Numbered from the stretch's first letter, positions 9,045-20,265 are shown. The stretch is DNA of 64,000 nt from Azospirillum sp. 412522 (GCF_019805165.1 NZ_RWIJ01000022.1:43285-107284), one strand, 5' to 3'. Notes: a model not told the origin generated them from the letters alone. Numbers and translations: made by a program.

Positions 9045-9770
9045 TCAGGACTCCCGGCCGGCGATGACGCTGGCGGCGGTGGCCAGGCTTTCCGGCGTGC
9101 CGATGTCGAGGAAGCGGGCCTTGGCGACATGGGCGTTCAGCGTGCCGGACGGCAGCTTCTCCAGCACGTCGCGTTCCAGCGACACCGCCCCCGCCGCGAT
9201 GAAGCGGTCGACGAAGGCGGCGGAGAACAGATAGACCCCGGCATTGATGACGCCGGCCCCTGGCGCCTTGTCCAGGAAGCGACGGACGCGGCTGTCGGGT
9301 CCGATCTCCACCCGCACGAAACGGGAGGCGTCCTCCACCGTCACGCACAGGACCGACGCTTCCGCCCCCGAAAGCCGGTGGGAGGCGATGAAGGCCCGCA
9401 GGTCGGCGTCCAGGAAGGTGTCGCCGTTCACCACCAGGATGGTGCTGCTGCGCAGTTCCTTGCGGACATAGCCAAGCGCGCCGGCGGTGCCGAGTGGGCG
9501 CGGTTCGATCTGGCAGACCACATCGATGGTGCCGGCCGAATCGCCGCGCGCCAGCCATGCGGTGACCCGGTCGGCCAGATGGCCTAGGCACAGCACCACG
9601 CGGCGCGATCCGTAGGTGGACAGGTAATCGAGGAGGTGGCCGAGGAAGGCACGGCCCGCGATCGGGGCCAGGACCTTCGGCGTGTCACCCAGAACGCCCC
9701 GGATGCGCGTCCCCAGCCCACCGGCGAGCACCGCGACGTCAATGTTGGCAAGAGCGTCCTCAGACCGCAC
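9045..9770 (-). CDS. Sugar-phosphate nucleotidyltransferase (NTP_transferase family)
   Basis: A 241-residue nucleotidyltransferase with the activation loop LAGGLGTRIRGVLGDTPKVL near the N-terminus (catalytic GGxGTR...PK), the metal-binding NGDTFLDAD and the product-site INAGVYLF. It resembles HddC-like and mannose-1-phosphate guanylyltransferases that make GDP- or UDP-sugars for surface glycans. It lies 158 bases upstream of pseG on the same strand, between that gene and two TPR glycosyltransferases, so it likely supplies an activated sugar to the same pathway. The sugar cannot be named from sequence. Confidence 0.87.
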   Translation of the reverse strand: MRSEDALANIDVAVLAGGLGTRIRGVLGDTPKVLAPIAGRAFLGHLLDYLSTYGSRRVVLCLGHLADRVTAWLARGDSAGTIDVVCQIEPRPLGTAGALGYVRKELRSSTILVVNGDTFLDADLRAFIASHRLSGAEASVLCVTVEDASRFVRVEIGPDSRVRRFLDKAPGAGVINAGVYLFSAAFVDRFIAAGAVSLERDVLEKLPSGTLNAHVAKARFLDIGTPESLATAASVIAGRES

Positions 9771-9940
9771 CGACCGTCCTTTCGCTGAAATCCCGCTGTC
9801 GCCGTCCGGCTCGTGAAAGCAGCTTACGACGGCGCGGGCGCCGGGTCATCCACCCTGCGTGGGACCCGGCGGCCATAGTCGATAATGGGGGCGCACGGGA
9901 ATCGCAATGCGGAATTGCGCAGATGCCTCCACTCCGATGG

Positions 9941-12900
9941 TCAGGCCGCGGTCCGGCAGCCATCGGCCAGACGGCGAAGGCGCCGTGCGACAGCAGCCAG
10001 GGCCGCGTCGTGGCCGCCGGACCGGTCGCCGGATCGGCCCGCAAGCGACATCGCCGGGAACCAGGGCCGCACTCCCGTCCCCAGGGCCGACCAGTCGCCG
10101 GTCCCGGCGATCCGCCAGACCGGGACGCCCAGCGCCGCGGCCAGCTCCCCCACCGCGGTCGGTGCCGAGATGACGAGATCGAGGCCCGACATGAGTGCCG
10201 ACACCCCGTCCAGATCGTCGTGCTGGTCGAGGTCGGGCCAGTGGTGCAGGACGGTGCCGAAACGGCGCAGAGCCTCGTCCCGCTCCGCCTCGTGCCCATC
10301 ATATTGCAGACTGGCGAAGGCGACGCCCGGCACGGCGAACACCGGTCCCCACTGGTCGATCCGGCTGTATGCGCCGGCCCGGTCCGCCGTCATCCGGCTG
10401 CTGCGCCAGCAGATGCCGACCCTGAGCCCGGGACCGAGGGACGACAGCCGGCCGCGCCAGTCCGCCGCCAGCCGCGGATCGGGGGTTAGGAGGGGAGCGG
10501 TCGCCGGGAAATGCCTCAGGGTTGGCCGCAGCCGCGCCGCGATGCTCCCCATCGGAGCATGGACGTCGGCATCCCGCGGATCCGGCATGGGTCGCCGAAT
10601 CTCCGCTCCCGGCAGGGCGCGGGCGAACAGGCCGATGAGGCGCGGGTCGCATTCGACGATCACCCCGCCGGCTTGACGGAGAAGATCGGGCAGCGCCGTG
10701 CCGAACAGGATCTCGTCGCCCAGCCCCTGTTCGCCCCATACCAGGATGCGGCGACCGCTGAGTGGCTCGCCCTGCCATTCCGGCATGGCAAAGCAGCGGG
10801 ATACGGCGTCGCCGGTGGCGAAACGATGGGCGTAATCGGCCCAGCCGCCGCCCAGGTCTCCCTCGGCCAGCCGCAGCAGGGCACGGTTCATCCGCGCTTC
10901 GGCACGGTCGGGCGCCAGTCCCAACGCGCGGTCGGCAAAGCTGGCGGCGAGCGGGCGCTCGCCCTGCATCAACAGCGTATGGCCGTGATTGATCAGGACA
11001 TCCGGCAGATCGGGGGCGAGGGCCGTCGCGCGCCGGTGGGCATGCAGCGCCTCTCTCCAGAGCCCCTGGCCCGCGAAGGCCATGCCCAGGTTCGACCAGC
11101 CCTTCGCGGAAGCCGGGACGATGCACAGCGCCCGGCGGCACTGGCGGGCCGCTTCGGCGAACCGGCCCTGCCCCTTCATTGCCGCGCCAGTGGTGGTCAG
11201 CGCTCCGGCAAGGCCGGGCGCCAGAGCTGTTGCACGGGCACCGGCGGTTTCGGCCTCCGCGAAACGCCGGGCGGCGAGCAGGGCCGCTGCGAGGTTGCCC
11301 CAGCTTTCCGCCTGCAAGGGACGCAATCGGACGGCGCGGCGGTGCAGCGTCGCGGCGTCCGCCCCGGCACCCTTGGTCTGGAGCGCCACGCCCAGATTGC
11401 CAAGCGCTTCGGGAAAGGCGGGGTTCAGCGCCAGAGCGCGCCGGTGCCAGTCGATGGCGGACTTGACCCGGCCGAGCCTGAGCAGGGTGAGGCCGCCGTT
11501 GGTCCAGGCCGCCGGGTGTGATGAAGCCGCGCCGATGGCCTTGCGGTGGAGGGTTTCGGCTTCCGCCAGCCGGCCTTGCCGATGCAGGGCGACCGCCTGC
11601 GCCGCCAGCTTCTCCCCTTCGGCGGACAGCCGTTCTTCACGCGGGATGGAGGTGGTCGATAATCGGGAGGTGGGAGGTTGCCGCTGTGCATCCTCACCCA
11701 ACCCTCTCCCCGGGGGGGAGAGGGTATCCGCGCGGTGGAATAGGTCGGCTTGGGAAAGGTCGGCTTGGAGGAGGATTTCCAGGGCATGGGCCATCTGGCC
11801 CATCGTCGCCGACAGCGGTTCGCCGGGACGAGGCTGGAACAGGCGCATGGCCGGGTACCAGGGACGGACACCGCTGCCCAGCTGCGTCCAGTCGCGACTG
11901 CCGAAGCGCCAGACCGGGGTGCCCAAACCACCCGCCAGTTCGCCCACCGACATGGCGGGTGAAATGACGAGGTCCAGCCCGGCGATCAACGCGGCGACGC
12001 CGTCGAAATCGTCCTTGCGGTCGAGGTCGTCCCAGCGGTGCAGCCGGATACCGAAGCGCTGCCCGGCCTGCCGGATCTCCTCCTCCACCTCGCCATATTG
12101 CAGCACCATCCAATGGATGCCGGGCAACGAGAAAAGCGGCGCCCAGGCCTCCAGCGGCAGGTAGGCGACACTGCGTTCCGCCGTCATCATCTGGCTGCGC
12201 CAGCCGATGCCGACGCGCAAACCGGGGCCGAGCGCCGCCAGCCGCCCGCGCCAACGCTCCACCAGCCCGGCGTCCGGGACCAGCCAGGGCCGGCGTGCCG
12301 GGAAATCAGCCAGCCGCCGGCGGAGCACGCGCGGCAGCGACCCCATCGGCACATGGCGGTCATAGTCGGCAATCGCCATCGCCTCCCGGCCCTGCGCGTC
12401 CAAGGCTTCCGCCCGCACCCGCAGGCTGGGGAAAGAGCGGGCGAACAGCGGCACCAGCCGGCGGTCGACCTCCATGATGGTGGAGACGGCCCGTCCGGCC
12501 AGTTCCGGACAGAGGCCGGAGAACAGGATGGTGTCGCCCACCCCCTGCTCCCCCCAGATCATCAGGCGGCGGCCGGTCAGATCCTCGCCGCGCCACGCCT
12601 GGGCTCGGGGCTGGCGGCCCCGTCCGACCTGTCCCGATCCGAACCGCCAAGCGTAGCCGGACCAGCCCCGGTCGAGATCGCCGGCCTCCAGCCGCAGCAG
12701 GCCCTTGTTGAAATGGGACAGCGACAGGTCCGGCCGCAGCGCGAGCGCCCGGTCATAGCAGCGCTCCGCTTCCGCACCGTCGCCCAGCCGCTGACGGGCT
12801 AGCCCGAGATTGCTCCAGGCCTCGCCATAGGCGGGGTCGAGCGCCAGGGCGCCACGGTAGCAATCGGCGGCGCCGGCATGGTCGTGGCGCCCCTGGCGCA

Positions 12901-14062
12901 GATGCCCGAGATTGTTGCGGGCCGGCGCCTCCAGCGGGGCGAGCCGGATGGCGCGCCGCTGCGACCGTTCGGCTTCGGCGAAACGCTCGGCGCTGCGCAG
13001 GGCGTTGCCCAGGTTGGTATGGGTTTCCGGCAGGACGGGATCCAGGGCCAATGCCACATGCCAAGCCCTCCAGGCATCTCCGGTGCGGCCGGCGGCGTGG
13101 CGGGCATTGCCCAGGTTGTTCCAGGCCCCGGGGAAGTCGGGCCGGTGCCGGATCGCCTCGCGATGGAGGGCTTCCGCTTCGCCATGCCGACCCTGGACGA
13201 CGCGGATGCTGCCGAGATTATCCAGCGCATCGGCGTGGTCAGGCTGGATGGCGATGGCCGCGTCGAAGCAGGCAGCGGCATCATCAACTTGATGAAGAGC
13301 TTTAAGGCAAAGCCCCAAGCCATTGATAGAAAAAACATCCCGCGGATCAAGGCGCAGCGCATCGGCATAGCGCTCCGCCGCCTCCTCCATGCGGCCGGCG
13401 GCATGGAGGGCCGCCGCCAGAGTGGAGAGCGCCGCAGGGTCTGAGGTGCCGCCGGCGAGCGTCGCCGCCATGCTCAACGCCTCGGCGGCATCCGCCGTCC
13501 GGCCAAGCTGGCGCAGCGTGACGGCCCGGTTCGTCCAGGGACGGGGGTCGCCGGGCAGCAGCTCAGCCGCCCGTGCATGGGCGGCCAACGCCTCCTCCGT
13601 CCGGCCGAGTCCCTGCAGAGCGGCACCGAGGTTCAGGTGGGCATCGGCCAGATCCGGCGTTAGCCGCGCGGCTTCGGCATAGTGGCTTGCCGCTTCCGTC
13701 AGTCGGCCCAGCGCGGCCAGCACCAGTCCGAGATTAAAGTGGGCGCCGACATGGTTGGGGTCGCGCTCCAACGCCCGGCGTTCCGCCGCTCCGGCTTCCT
13801 CAAGCCGGCCCAACCGCTGCAGAACGATCCCATGGTTGGCGTGGTAGTCCGCCACCTCAGGCGCCACTTCGATTGCTTTTCCAATTAAATCAACAGCTTG
13901 TAAATGATCGTTGAGTTGGTGGATGAGCACGCCCAGCAGATGCAAACTGTCGGCATGGCGTGGTTCCGCCTGGAGCACGCGCCGATACAAGGGTTCTGCC
14001 AAGTCCAGCGCACCGGCCTGATGCTGGCGGAGCGCATCGGCAAACCATTCGGCAGTGCTCAT
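9941..14062 (-). CDS. Duplicated TPR-glycosyltransferase (two TPR/GT modules in one chain)
   Basis: A 1373-residue protein made of two copies of the same architecture. Module 1 has about a dozen TPR repeats (to about 480) and a GT-B-like domain (about 490-765) with WGEQGVGDTILF, GLRVGIGWRSQ and ISPAMSVGELAGGLGTPVWR. Module 2 repeats this, with TPRs from about 805 to 1085 and a second GT domain with WGEQGLGDEILF, GLRVGICWRSS and ISAPTAVGELAAALGVPVWR. The linker (about 766-804) is low complexity and encodes a REP-like palindrome in frame. The layout resembles Caulobacter FlmG, a TPR glycosyltransferase for flagellin. The ATG at 14062 overlaps the stop of the preceding TPR-GT gene (ATGA), so both are coupled. 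Its acceptor is unknown; flagellar proteins are the best guess. Confidence 0.85.
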   Translation of the reverse strand: MSTAEWFADALRQHQAGALDLAEPLYRRVLQAEPRHADSLHLLGVLIHQLNDHLQAVDLIGKAIEVAPEVADYHANHGIVLQRLGRLEEAGAAERRALERDPNHVGAHFNLGLVLAALGRLTEAASHYAEAARLTPDLADAHLNLGAALQGLGRTEEALAAHARAAELLPGDPRPWTNRAVTLRQLGRTADAAEALSMAATLAGGTSDPAALSTLAAALHAAGRMEEAAERYADALRLDPRDVFSINGLGLCLKALHQVDDAAACFDAAIAIQPDHADALDNLGSIRVVQGRHGEAEALHREAIRHRPDFPGAWNNLGNARHAAGRTGDAWRAWHVALALDPVLPETHTNLGNALRSAERFAEAERSQRRAIRLAPLEAPARNNLGHLRQGRHDHAGAADCYRGALALDPAYGEAWSNLGLARQRLGDGAEAERCYDRALALRPDLSLSHFNKGLLRLEAGDLDRGWSGYAWRFGSGQVGRGRQPRAQAWRGEDLTGRRLMIWGEQGVGDTILFSGLCPELAGRAVSTIMEVDRRLVPLFARSFPSLRVRAEALDAQGREAMAIADYDRHVPMGSLPRVLRRRLADFPARRPWLVPDAGLVERWRGRLAALGPGLRVGIGWRSQMMTAERSVAYLPLEAWAPLFSLPGIHWMVLQYGEVEEEIRQAGQRFGIRLHRWDDLDRKDDFDGVAALIAGLDLVISPAMSVGELAGGLGTPVWRFGSRDWTQLGSGVRPWYPAMRLFQPRPGEPLSATMGQMAHALEILLQADLSQADLFHRADTLSPPGRGLGEDAQRQPPTSRLSTTSIPREERLSAEGEKLAAQAVALHRQGRLAEAETLHRKAIGAASSHPAAWTNGGLTLLRLGRVKSAIDWHRRALALNPAFPEALGNLGVALQTKGAGADAATLHRRAVRLRPLQAESWGNLAAALLAARRFAEAETAGARATALAPGLAGALTTTGAAMKGQGRFAEAARQCRRALCIVPASAKGWSNLGMAFAGQGLWREALHAHRRATALAPDLPDVLINHGHTLLMQGERPLAASFADRALGLAPDRAEARMNRALLRLAEGDLGGGWADYAHRFATGDAVSRCFAMPEWQGEPLSGRRILVWGEQGLGDEILFGTALPDLLRQAGGVIVECDPRLIGLFARALPGAEIRRPMPDPRDADVHAPMGSIAARLRPTLRHFPATAPLLTPDPRLAADWRGRLSSLGPGLRVGICWRSSRMTADRAGAYSRIDQWGPVFAVPGVAFASLQYDGHEAERDEALRRFGTVLHHWPDLDQHDDLDGVSALMSGLDLVISAPTAVGELAAALGVPVWRIAGTGDWSALGTGVRPWFPAMSLAGRSGDRSGGHDAALAAVARRLRRLADGCRTAA
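11701..11725. repeat. REP-like palindrome inside the linker of the duplicated TPR-GT
   Basis: A perfect inverted repeat with 11-base arms, ACCCTCTCCCC and GGGGAGAGGGT, around GGG. Such CTCTCCCC/GGGGAGAG palindromes are familiar as dispersed intergenic repeats in high-GC proteobacteria. Here it lies inside coding sequence, in frame, encoding residues about 780-788 (LSPPGRGLG) between the two modules. Confidence 0.8.
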
Positions 14063-16065
14063 CGATAACCTGCGGAAAGACTGGCAAGCATTTGTTTTGC
14101 TTTCAGTATGGCGCTTCTGACTCCGTCGCTTCGATCGGGAGGAATGCACTGCATGGAAGGAAACCAGGGGCGCACGGCGGTGCCGAGCTGAGTCCAGTCG
14201 CGGCGGCCGAGCCGCCAGACCGGAACGCCCAGTGCCGCCGCCATCTCTCCGGCAGAGGATGCGACGGTGATCGTCAGATCGAGGTTCGCCATGAGAGCTG
14301 CCGTGCCCTCCAGATCAGTGATCTGGTCGAGGTCGGGCCAGCGGTTCACGCGCCGACCCAGACGCTCCTCGACGGCCGCCATCTCCTCTTCCCGTCCGTC
14401 ATATTGCAGGCTGACGGCATGGAGGCCGGGCAGACCGAGCAAAGGCATCCAGTCCTCCAGGTCTGTGTAGGACTGCCGACGTTCAGCGGTGATGCGTTGG
14501 CTGGTCCAGGCAATGCCGACCCTCAGCCCGGGTCCGAGGGCATCGAGCCGCGAACGCCATGTCGCCATCCGCTCCGGGTCCGGCTTCAGCCAGCCGACGG
14601 GCGGAGGCACGACGGGGACCGTCCTCCACAGCAGACCCGGCAATGAGCCGAAGGGCAAGTGGCAGTCTGCGTCGGTCGGCCGCCGCGTCGGCGCCCGTAC
14701 CGTGGTGCCGGGGAAGGAGCGCCGGAACAGCGGGACCAGCCGCGGCTCGCATTCGACGATGGCGTCGGGGACGCGTGCCAGGGCGTCGGGCAGCAGGGAG
14801 CCGAACATCAACTCGTCGCCCAGTCCCTGTTCGGCCCATAGCAGAAGGCGGCGCCCGCCAAGGTCGCCGCCATCCCATTCCGGGATGTTGAGGGAACGTC
14901 TCGGTTTCAGGCGGCCGGACTCGAAGCGGACGGCGTAATCCTCCCACCCATCCGCCAGCCGGCCCTGCCGCAGGCGAAGGATGGCGCGGTTGAAGCGGGC
15001 AAGCGACTGTGCCGGATCGGCCTCCAGCGCGCGGGAGAACTCCTGCTCGGCACCGGCCTCGTCACCCAAATCCTGGAGGGCGAGCGCCAGATTGGTGTGG
15101 GCGGCCGCGTAGCCGGGCCGCAGGTCCAACGCCCGGCGTTGCAGGATGGCGGAGACCGCAGCCTGCCCTTGCAGACGGCGGATGGTGCCGAGGTTGGTCG
15201 CAGCCTCCGCCATCGTCGGATCGAGCCGCAGGGCGCGGGCGAAGGCATCGGCGGCGGGTCCGATCCTGTCGGCGCCTTGCAGGGCGAGGCCAAAGGCGTT
15301 CCAGCCCTCTGGATCCGACGGCTCCAATGTCAGGTAGCGGCGATAGACCGCCTTCTCATCGCCGCCACGGCGATGCAGCGCACCGGCCAGGGCCAGGACG
15401 GTCGCCGCGTGGTCCGGCCGACGGACCAGCACCGCCCGCAAAGCGGCCTCCCCTTCATCGGCCCGTCCAAGGTCGAGCAGGGCGAGGCCGAGCGCGGCGT
15501 GCGCCTCCGTCAAGGCCGGGTTGGCGGTCAATGCGTGACGCAGCAGCGGCTCCGCCTCCGCCGAGCGGCCGAGCCTGCGCAGCACGGTACCAAGATTTCC
15601 CTCCGCCTCGGCGAAATCGGGGCGGGCCCGGAGAGCGGCGCGGTATGCCTCTGCGGCCTCGGCTACCTTGCCCTGTGAATTCAGGGCATTGCCCAGCGTG
15701 TTGGCCGCTTCCGGGAAAGGGCGACGCAGGCGCAGGGCATTGCGGGCCGCGCGCTCCGCCTCTGCGAACCTGCCGAGCGACTGGAGGGCGTAGGCGAGGT
15801 TGGCGTGGTAGTCGGGGACGTCGCGTTTGGCCGCCACCGCCTGACCGATCAGGTCGGCGGCCTCGACGAAGCGGCCGGTCTGGCAGGCGATCATGCCTAG
15901 GAGATGCAGGGCGTCGGGCTGCCGGGGCTGCGCGGCGAGCGCCTGCCGGTAGAGCGCCTCAGCTTCGGACAAGCGACCGGCCTGATGCAGCGGTACGGCT
16001 TGCCCCACCAGTGCCGCAGCGGTGGCCGCGGCGGAGTTGCCGGATTTGCGCTGGTTGCTGGTCAT
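14059..16065 (-). CDS. TPR-repeat glycosyltransferase (FlmG-like)
   Basis: A 668-residue protein with about ten TPR repeats (about 15-390) and a GT-B-like C-terminal domain (about 400-668). The GT part shows LLLWAEQGLGDELMFG, IVECEPRLVPLFRRSFPG, GLRVGIAWTSQ and TVASSAGEMAAALGVPVWR, motifs shared with the next gene. It is the first of the two coupled TPR-GT genes, its TGA overlapping the next ATG. TPR domains in this family bind the protein acceptor while the GT domain transfers a sugar. PseG and a nucleotidyltransferase downstream support a surface-glycan or flagellin-glycosylation role (inference). Confidence 0.85.
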   Translation of the reverse strand: MTSNQRKSGNSAAATAAALVGQAVPLHQAGRLSEAEALYRQALAAQPRQPDALHLLGMIACQTGRFVEAADLIGQAVAAKRDVPDYHANLAYALQSLGRFAEAERAARNALRLRRPFPEAANTLGNALNSQGKVAEAAEAYRAALRARPDFAEAEGNLGTVLRRLGRSAEAEPLLRHALTANPALTEAHAALGLALLDLGRADEGEAALRAVLVRRPDHAATVLALAGALHRRGGDEKAVYRRYLTLEPSDPEGWNAFGLALQGADRIGPAADAFARALRLDPTMAEAATNLGTIRRLQGQAAVSAILQRRALDLRPGYAAAHTNLALALQDLGDEAGAEQEFSRALEADPAQSLARFNRAILRLRQGRLADGWEDYAVRFESGRLKPRRSLNIPEWDGGDLGGRRLLLWAEQGLGDELMFGSLLPDALARVPDAIVECEPRLVPLFRRSFPGTTVRAPTRRPTDADCHLPFGSLPGLLWRTVPVVPPPVGWLKPDPERMATWRSRLDALGPGLRVGIAWTSQRITAERRQSYTDLEDWMPLLGLPGLHAVSLQYDGREEEMAAVEERLGRRVNRWPDLDQITDLEGTAALMANLDLTITVASSAGEMAAALGVPVWRLGRRDWTQLGTAVRPWFPSMQCIPPDRSDGVRSAILKAKQMLASLSAGYR

Positions 16066-16138
16066 GCCCCGTGCCGTTCCTGTTGACCGCTCCTATTGGC
16101 TAGGGGTAACGGATAGCACGATTTCGAAGCGGTGGGAT

Positions 16139-16164
16139 GGGGGCGCGGCGACCACCGCGCCCCC
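16139..16164. terminator. Hairpin downstream of malic enzyme gene
   Basis: Perfect 10-base stem GGGGGCGCGG / CCGCGCCCCC with loop CGACCA, 14 bases past the malic enzyme stop. There is no clear T-run, but its strength and position suit termination of the minus-strand transcript. Confidence 0.6.
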
Positions 16165-16177
16165 TGCCGTCCCTGAT

Positions 16178-18490
<2,313 letters not shown>

Positions 18491-18603
18491 CGGGTCTCTT
18501 CCTCCGGTTAACGAGATTTAAGTTAATTCTTTGTGTTCACTTCGCCTGGATGGCGGTTATACCCCATTGGGGCCGATGCGCCAACCACCCCGGAAAATGA
18601 GAA

Positions 18604-18635
18604 GGGGACGATTCGAACCAAATCGAAGCGTCCCC
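18604..18635. terminator. Hairpin between dctA and malic enzyme gene
   Basis: Stem GGGGACG / CGTCCCC with an inner TTCGA/TCGAA pairing, followed on the minus strand by TTCTCATTTTCC. It lies about 95 bases past the dctA stop and before the malic enzyme start, so it likely ends or attenuates the dctA transcript. Confidence 0.6.
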
Positions 18636-18730
18636 CTGATCTTACAGGATCCTCTGGAAGGCCGGATGGATCATCTTCGGAATTTCCAAATCCGGCGCCC
18701 GCATGCGTGCGGTGCGTCCCTTGCGGATCG

Positions 18731-20047
18731 TCAGATCCGGGCCAGCGCCGGCTCCTTGAAGTGTTGCTGGTACTCTGCGACCGCCTTGGTCTCGTCGAAC
18801 TCGCCTTCCATCTTGGCGACGACGACGGTGGCGACGCCATTGCCGATCAGGTTGGTGAGCGCCCGGGCTTCCGACATGAAGCGGTCGACGCCGAGCAGCA
18901 GGGCCAGCCCCTCGATCGGCAGGACGCCGGTGGCCGACAGGGTGGCGGCCAGCGTCACGAAGCCGCCGCCGGTCACCGCCGCCGCACCCTTGGAGGTGAG
19001 CATCAGGATGACCAGGATGTAGAGCTGCTGCCAGATCGTCAGGTCGACGTTGAAGGCCTGGGCGATGAAGATGGCGGCCATCGACAGGTAGATCGAGGTT
19101 CCGTCCAGGTTGAAGGAGTAGCCGGTCGGGATGACGAGACCGACGACATGCTTGGAGCAGCCGAACTTCTGCATCTTCTCCATCATCCGCGGCAGCACGG
19201 ATTCGGAAGACGAGGTGCCGAGAACGATCAGCAGCTCCTGGCGGATGTAGCGGATGAAGTTCCAGATGCTGAAGCCGTAGGCCTTGGCGATGCCGCCGAG
19301 CACGACGAAGATGAAGATCGCCATCGTGATGTAGACCGACGCCATCAGCTGGCCGAGCGCGGTCAGCGACGAGATGCCGTACTTGCCGATGGTGAAGGAC
19401 ATGGCGCCGAAAGCACCGACCGGGGCGACGCGCATCAGGATGCCGATCACGCCGAACAGGGCGTGGCCGACCTTGTCGAAGATGTCCTCGACCAGCTTGC
19501 CCTTCTGGCCCATGGCGGACAGCGCGACGCCGAACACCACCGCGAAGAACAGGATCTGCAGCATGTCGCCCTGCACGAAGGCGCCGACGACATTGTCGGG
19601 AACGATGCCGACGACGAAGTCCATGAAGCCGTGCTCCTTCGCCGTGGTGGCGTATTTCTGCACGGAATCGGCCTTCAGCTGGCCGGGCAGGATGTTCATG
19701 CCGGCGCCGGGACGGACCAGGTTGACGACCAGCAGGCCGATGCCGAGGGCGAAGGTGGTCACGACCTCGAAATACAGCAGCGCCTTGCCGCCGACCTTGC
19801 CGACCTTCTTCAGGTTGCCGATCGAGGAGATGCCGGTGACGACCGTCAGGAAGACGATCGGGCCGATCACCATCTTGACCATCTTGATGAACAGGTCGCC
19901 CAGCGGCTTCATCTCCACCGCGAGCGACGGGTAGAAGTGCCCCAGCAGAATGCCGAAGCTGATGGCGGTTAGAACCTGGAAGGTCAGGTTGGTGTAGAAG
20001 GGCTTCTTCACCGTGCCCGGCCGGCCGGCGGTCGCGTCTGCGCTCAT
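18731..20047 (-). CDS. dctA: C4-dicarboxylate transport protein DctA
   Basis: A 438-residue secondary transporter of the dicarboxylate/amino acid:cation symporter family that takes up succinate, fumarate and malate across the inner membrane. Conserved regions are PLGDLFIKMVKMVIGPIVFLTVVTGI, the serine-rich re-entrant loop GTSSSESVLPRMMEKM, GYSFNLDGTSIYLSM and TSKGAAAVTGGGFVTLAATL. The ATG at 20047 is preceded by GAGGAGAG; an upstream in-frame ATG at 20113 would add an unrelated tail. A sigma-54 promoter lies about 110 bases upstream, and the gene is divergent from dctB, the classic rhizobial arrangement. Confidence 0.96.
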   Translation of the reverse strand: MSADATAGRPGTVKKPFYTNLTFQVLTAISFGILLGHFYPSLAVEMKPLGDLFIKMVKMVIGPIVFLTVVTGISSIGNLKKVGKVGGKALLYFEVVTTFALGIGLLVVNLVRPGAGMNILPGQLKADSVQKYATTAKEHGFMDFVVGIVPDNVVGAFVQGDMLQILFFAVVFGVALSAMGQKGKLVEDIFDKVGHALFGVIGILMRVAPVGAFGAMSFTIGKYGISSLTALGQLMASVYITMAIFIFVVLGGIAKAYGFSIWNFIRYIRQELLIVLGTSSSESVLPRMMEKMQKFGCSKHVVGLVIPTGYSFNLDGTSIYLSMAAIFIAQAFNVDLTIWQQLYILVILMLTSKGAAAVTGGGFVTLAATLSATGVLPIEGLALLLGVDRFMSEARALTNLIGNGVATVVVAKMEGEFDETKAVAEYQQHFKEPALARI

Positions 20048-20156
20048 GCTGCTCTCCTCGTGGCGTTCCTCAGAACGGCGTTCCTGACGGGGGCCCGTTC
20101 TTTCGTCCGGCATTTGCGACCGGCTGGGCGGGCGGCCCCAACTGATTGGCTATGAA

Positions 20157-20172
20157 AGCAAGTGGCGGGCCA
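20157..20172 (-). promoter_or_regulatory. Sigma-54 promoter of dctA
   Basis: On the minus strand the sequence reads TGGCCCGCCACTTGCT. Both invariant elements are present at correct spacing (GG at -24, GC at -12, 10 bases between) and it differs from the consensus TGGCACGnnnnTTGCW mainly at one position. Transcription would start near 20146, leaving a leader of about 100 bases. DctD, encoded divergently, is the expected activator. Confidence 0.82.
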
Positions 20173-20247
20173 ATTGCTGAATCCAGCAACATCAAGCATT
20201 TGCCAAATCCAGGAGGGCGAGAATCCGCACGACACGGGGTCTGGGGA

Positions 20248-20265
20248 TGTGCGAAAATCCACACA
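20248..20265. promoter_or_regulatory. Upstream activator palindrome of dctA (TGT-N10-ACA)
   Basis: TGTGCGAAAATCCACACA is an imperfect palindrome centred about 110 bases upstream of the predicted dctA start, the usual place for enhancer sites of sigma-54 activators. It fits the NifA site consensus TGT-N10-ACA exactly (20248-20263). It could instead be a DctD site; sequence alone cannot decide. It lies in the dctA-dctB gap. Confidence 0.55.
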
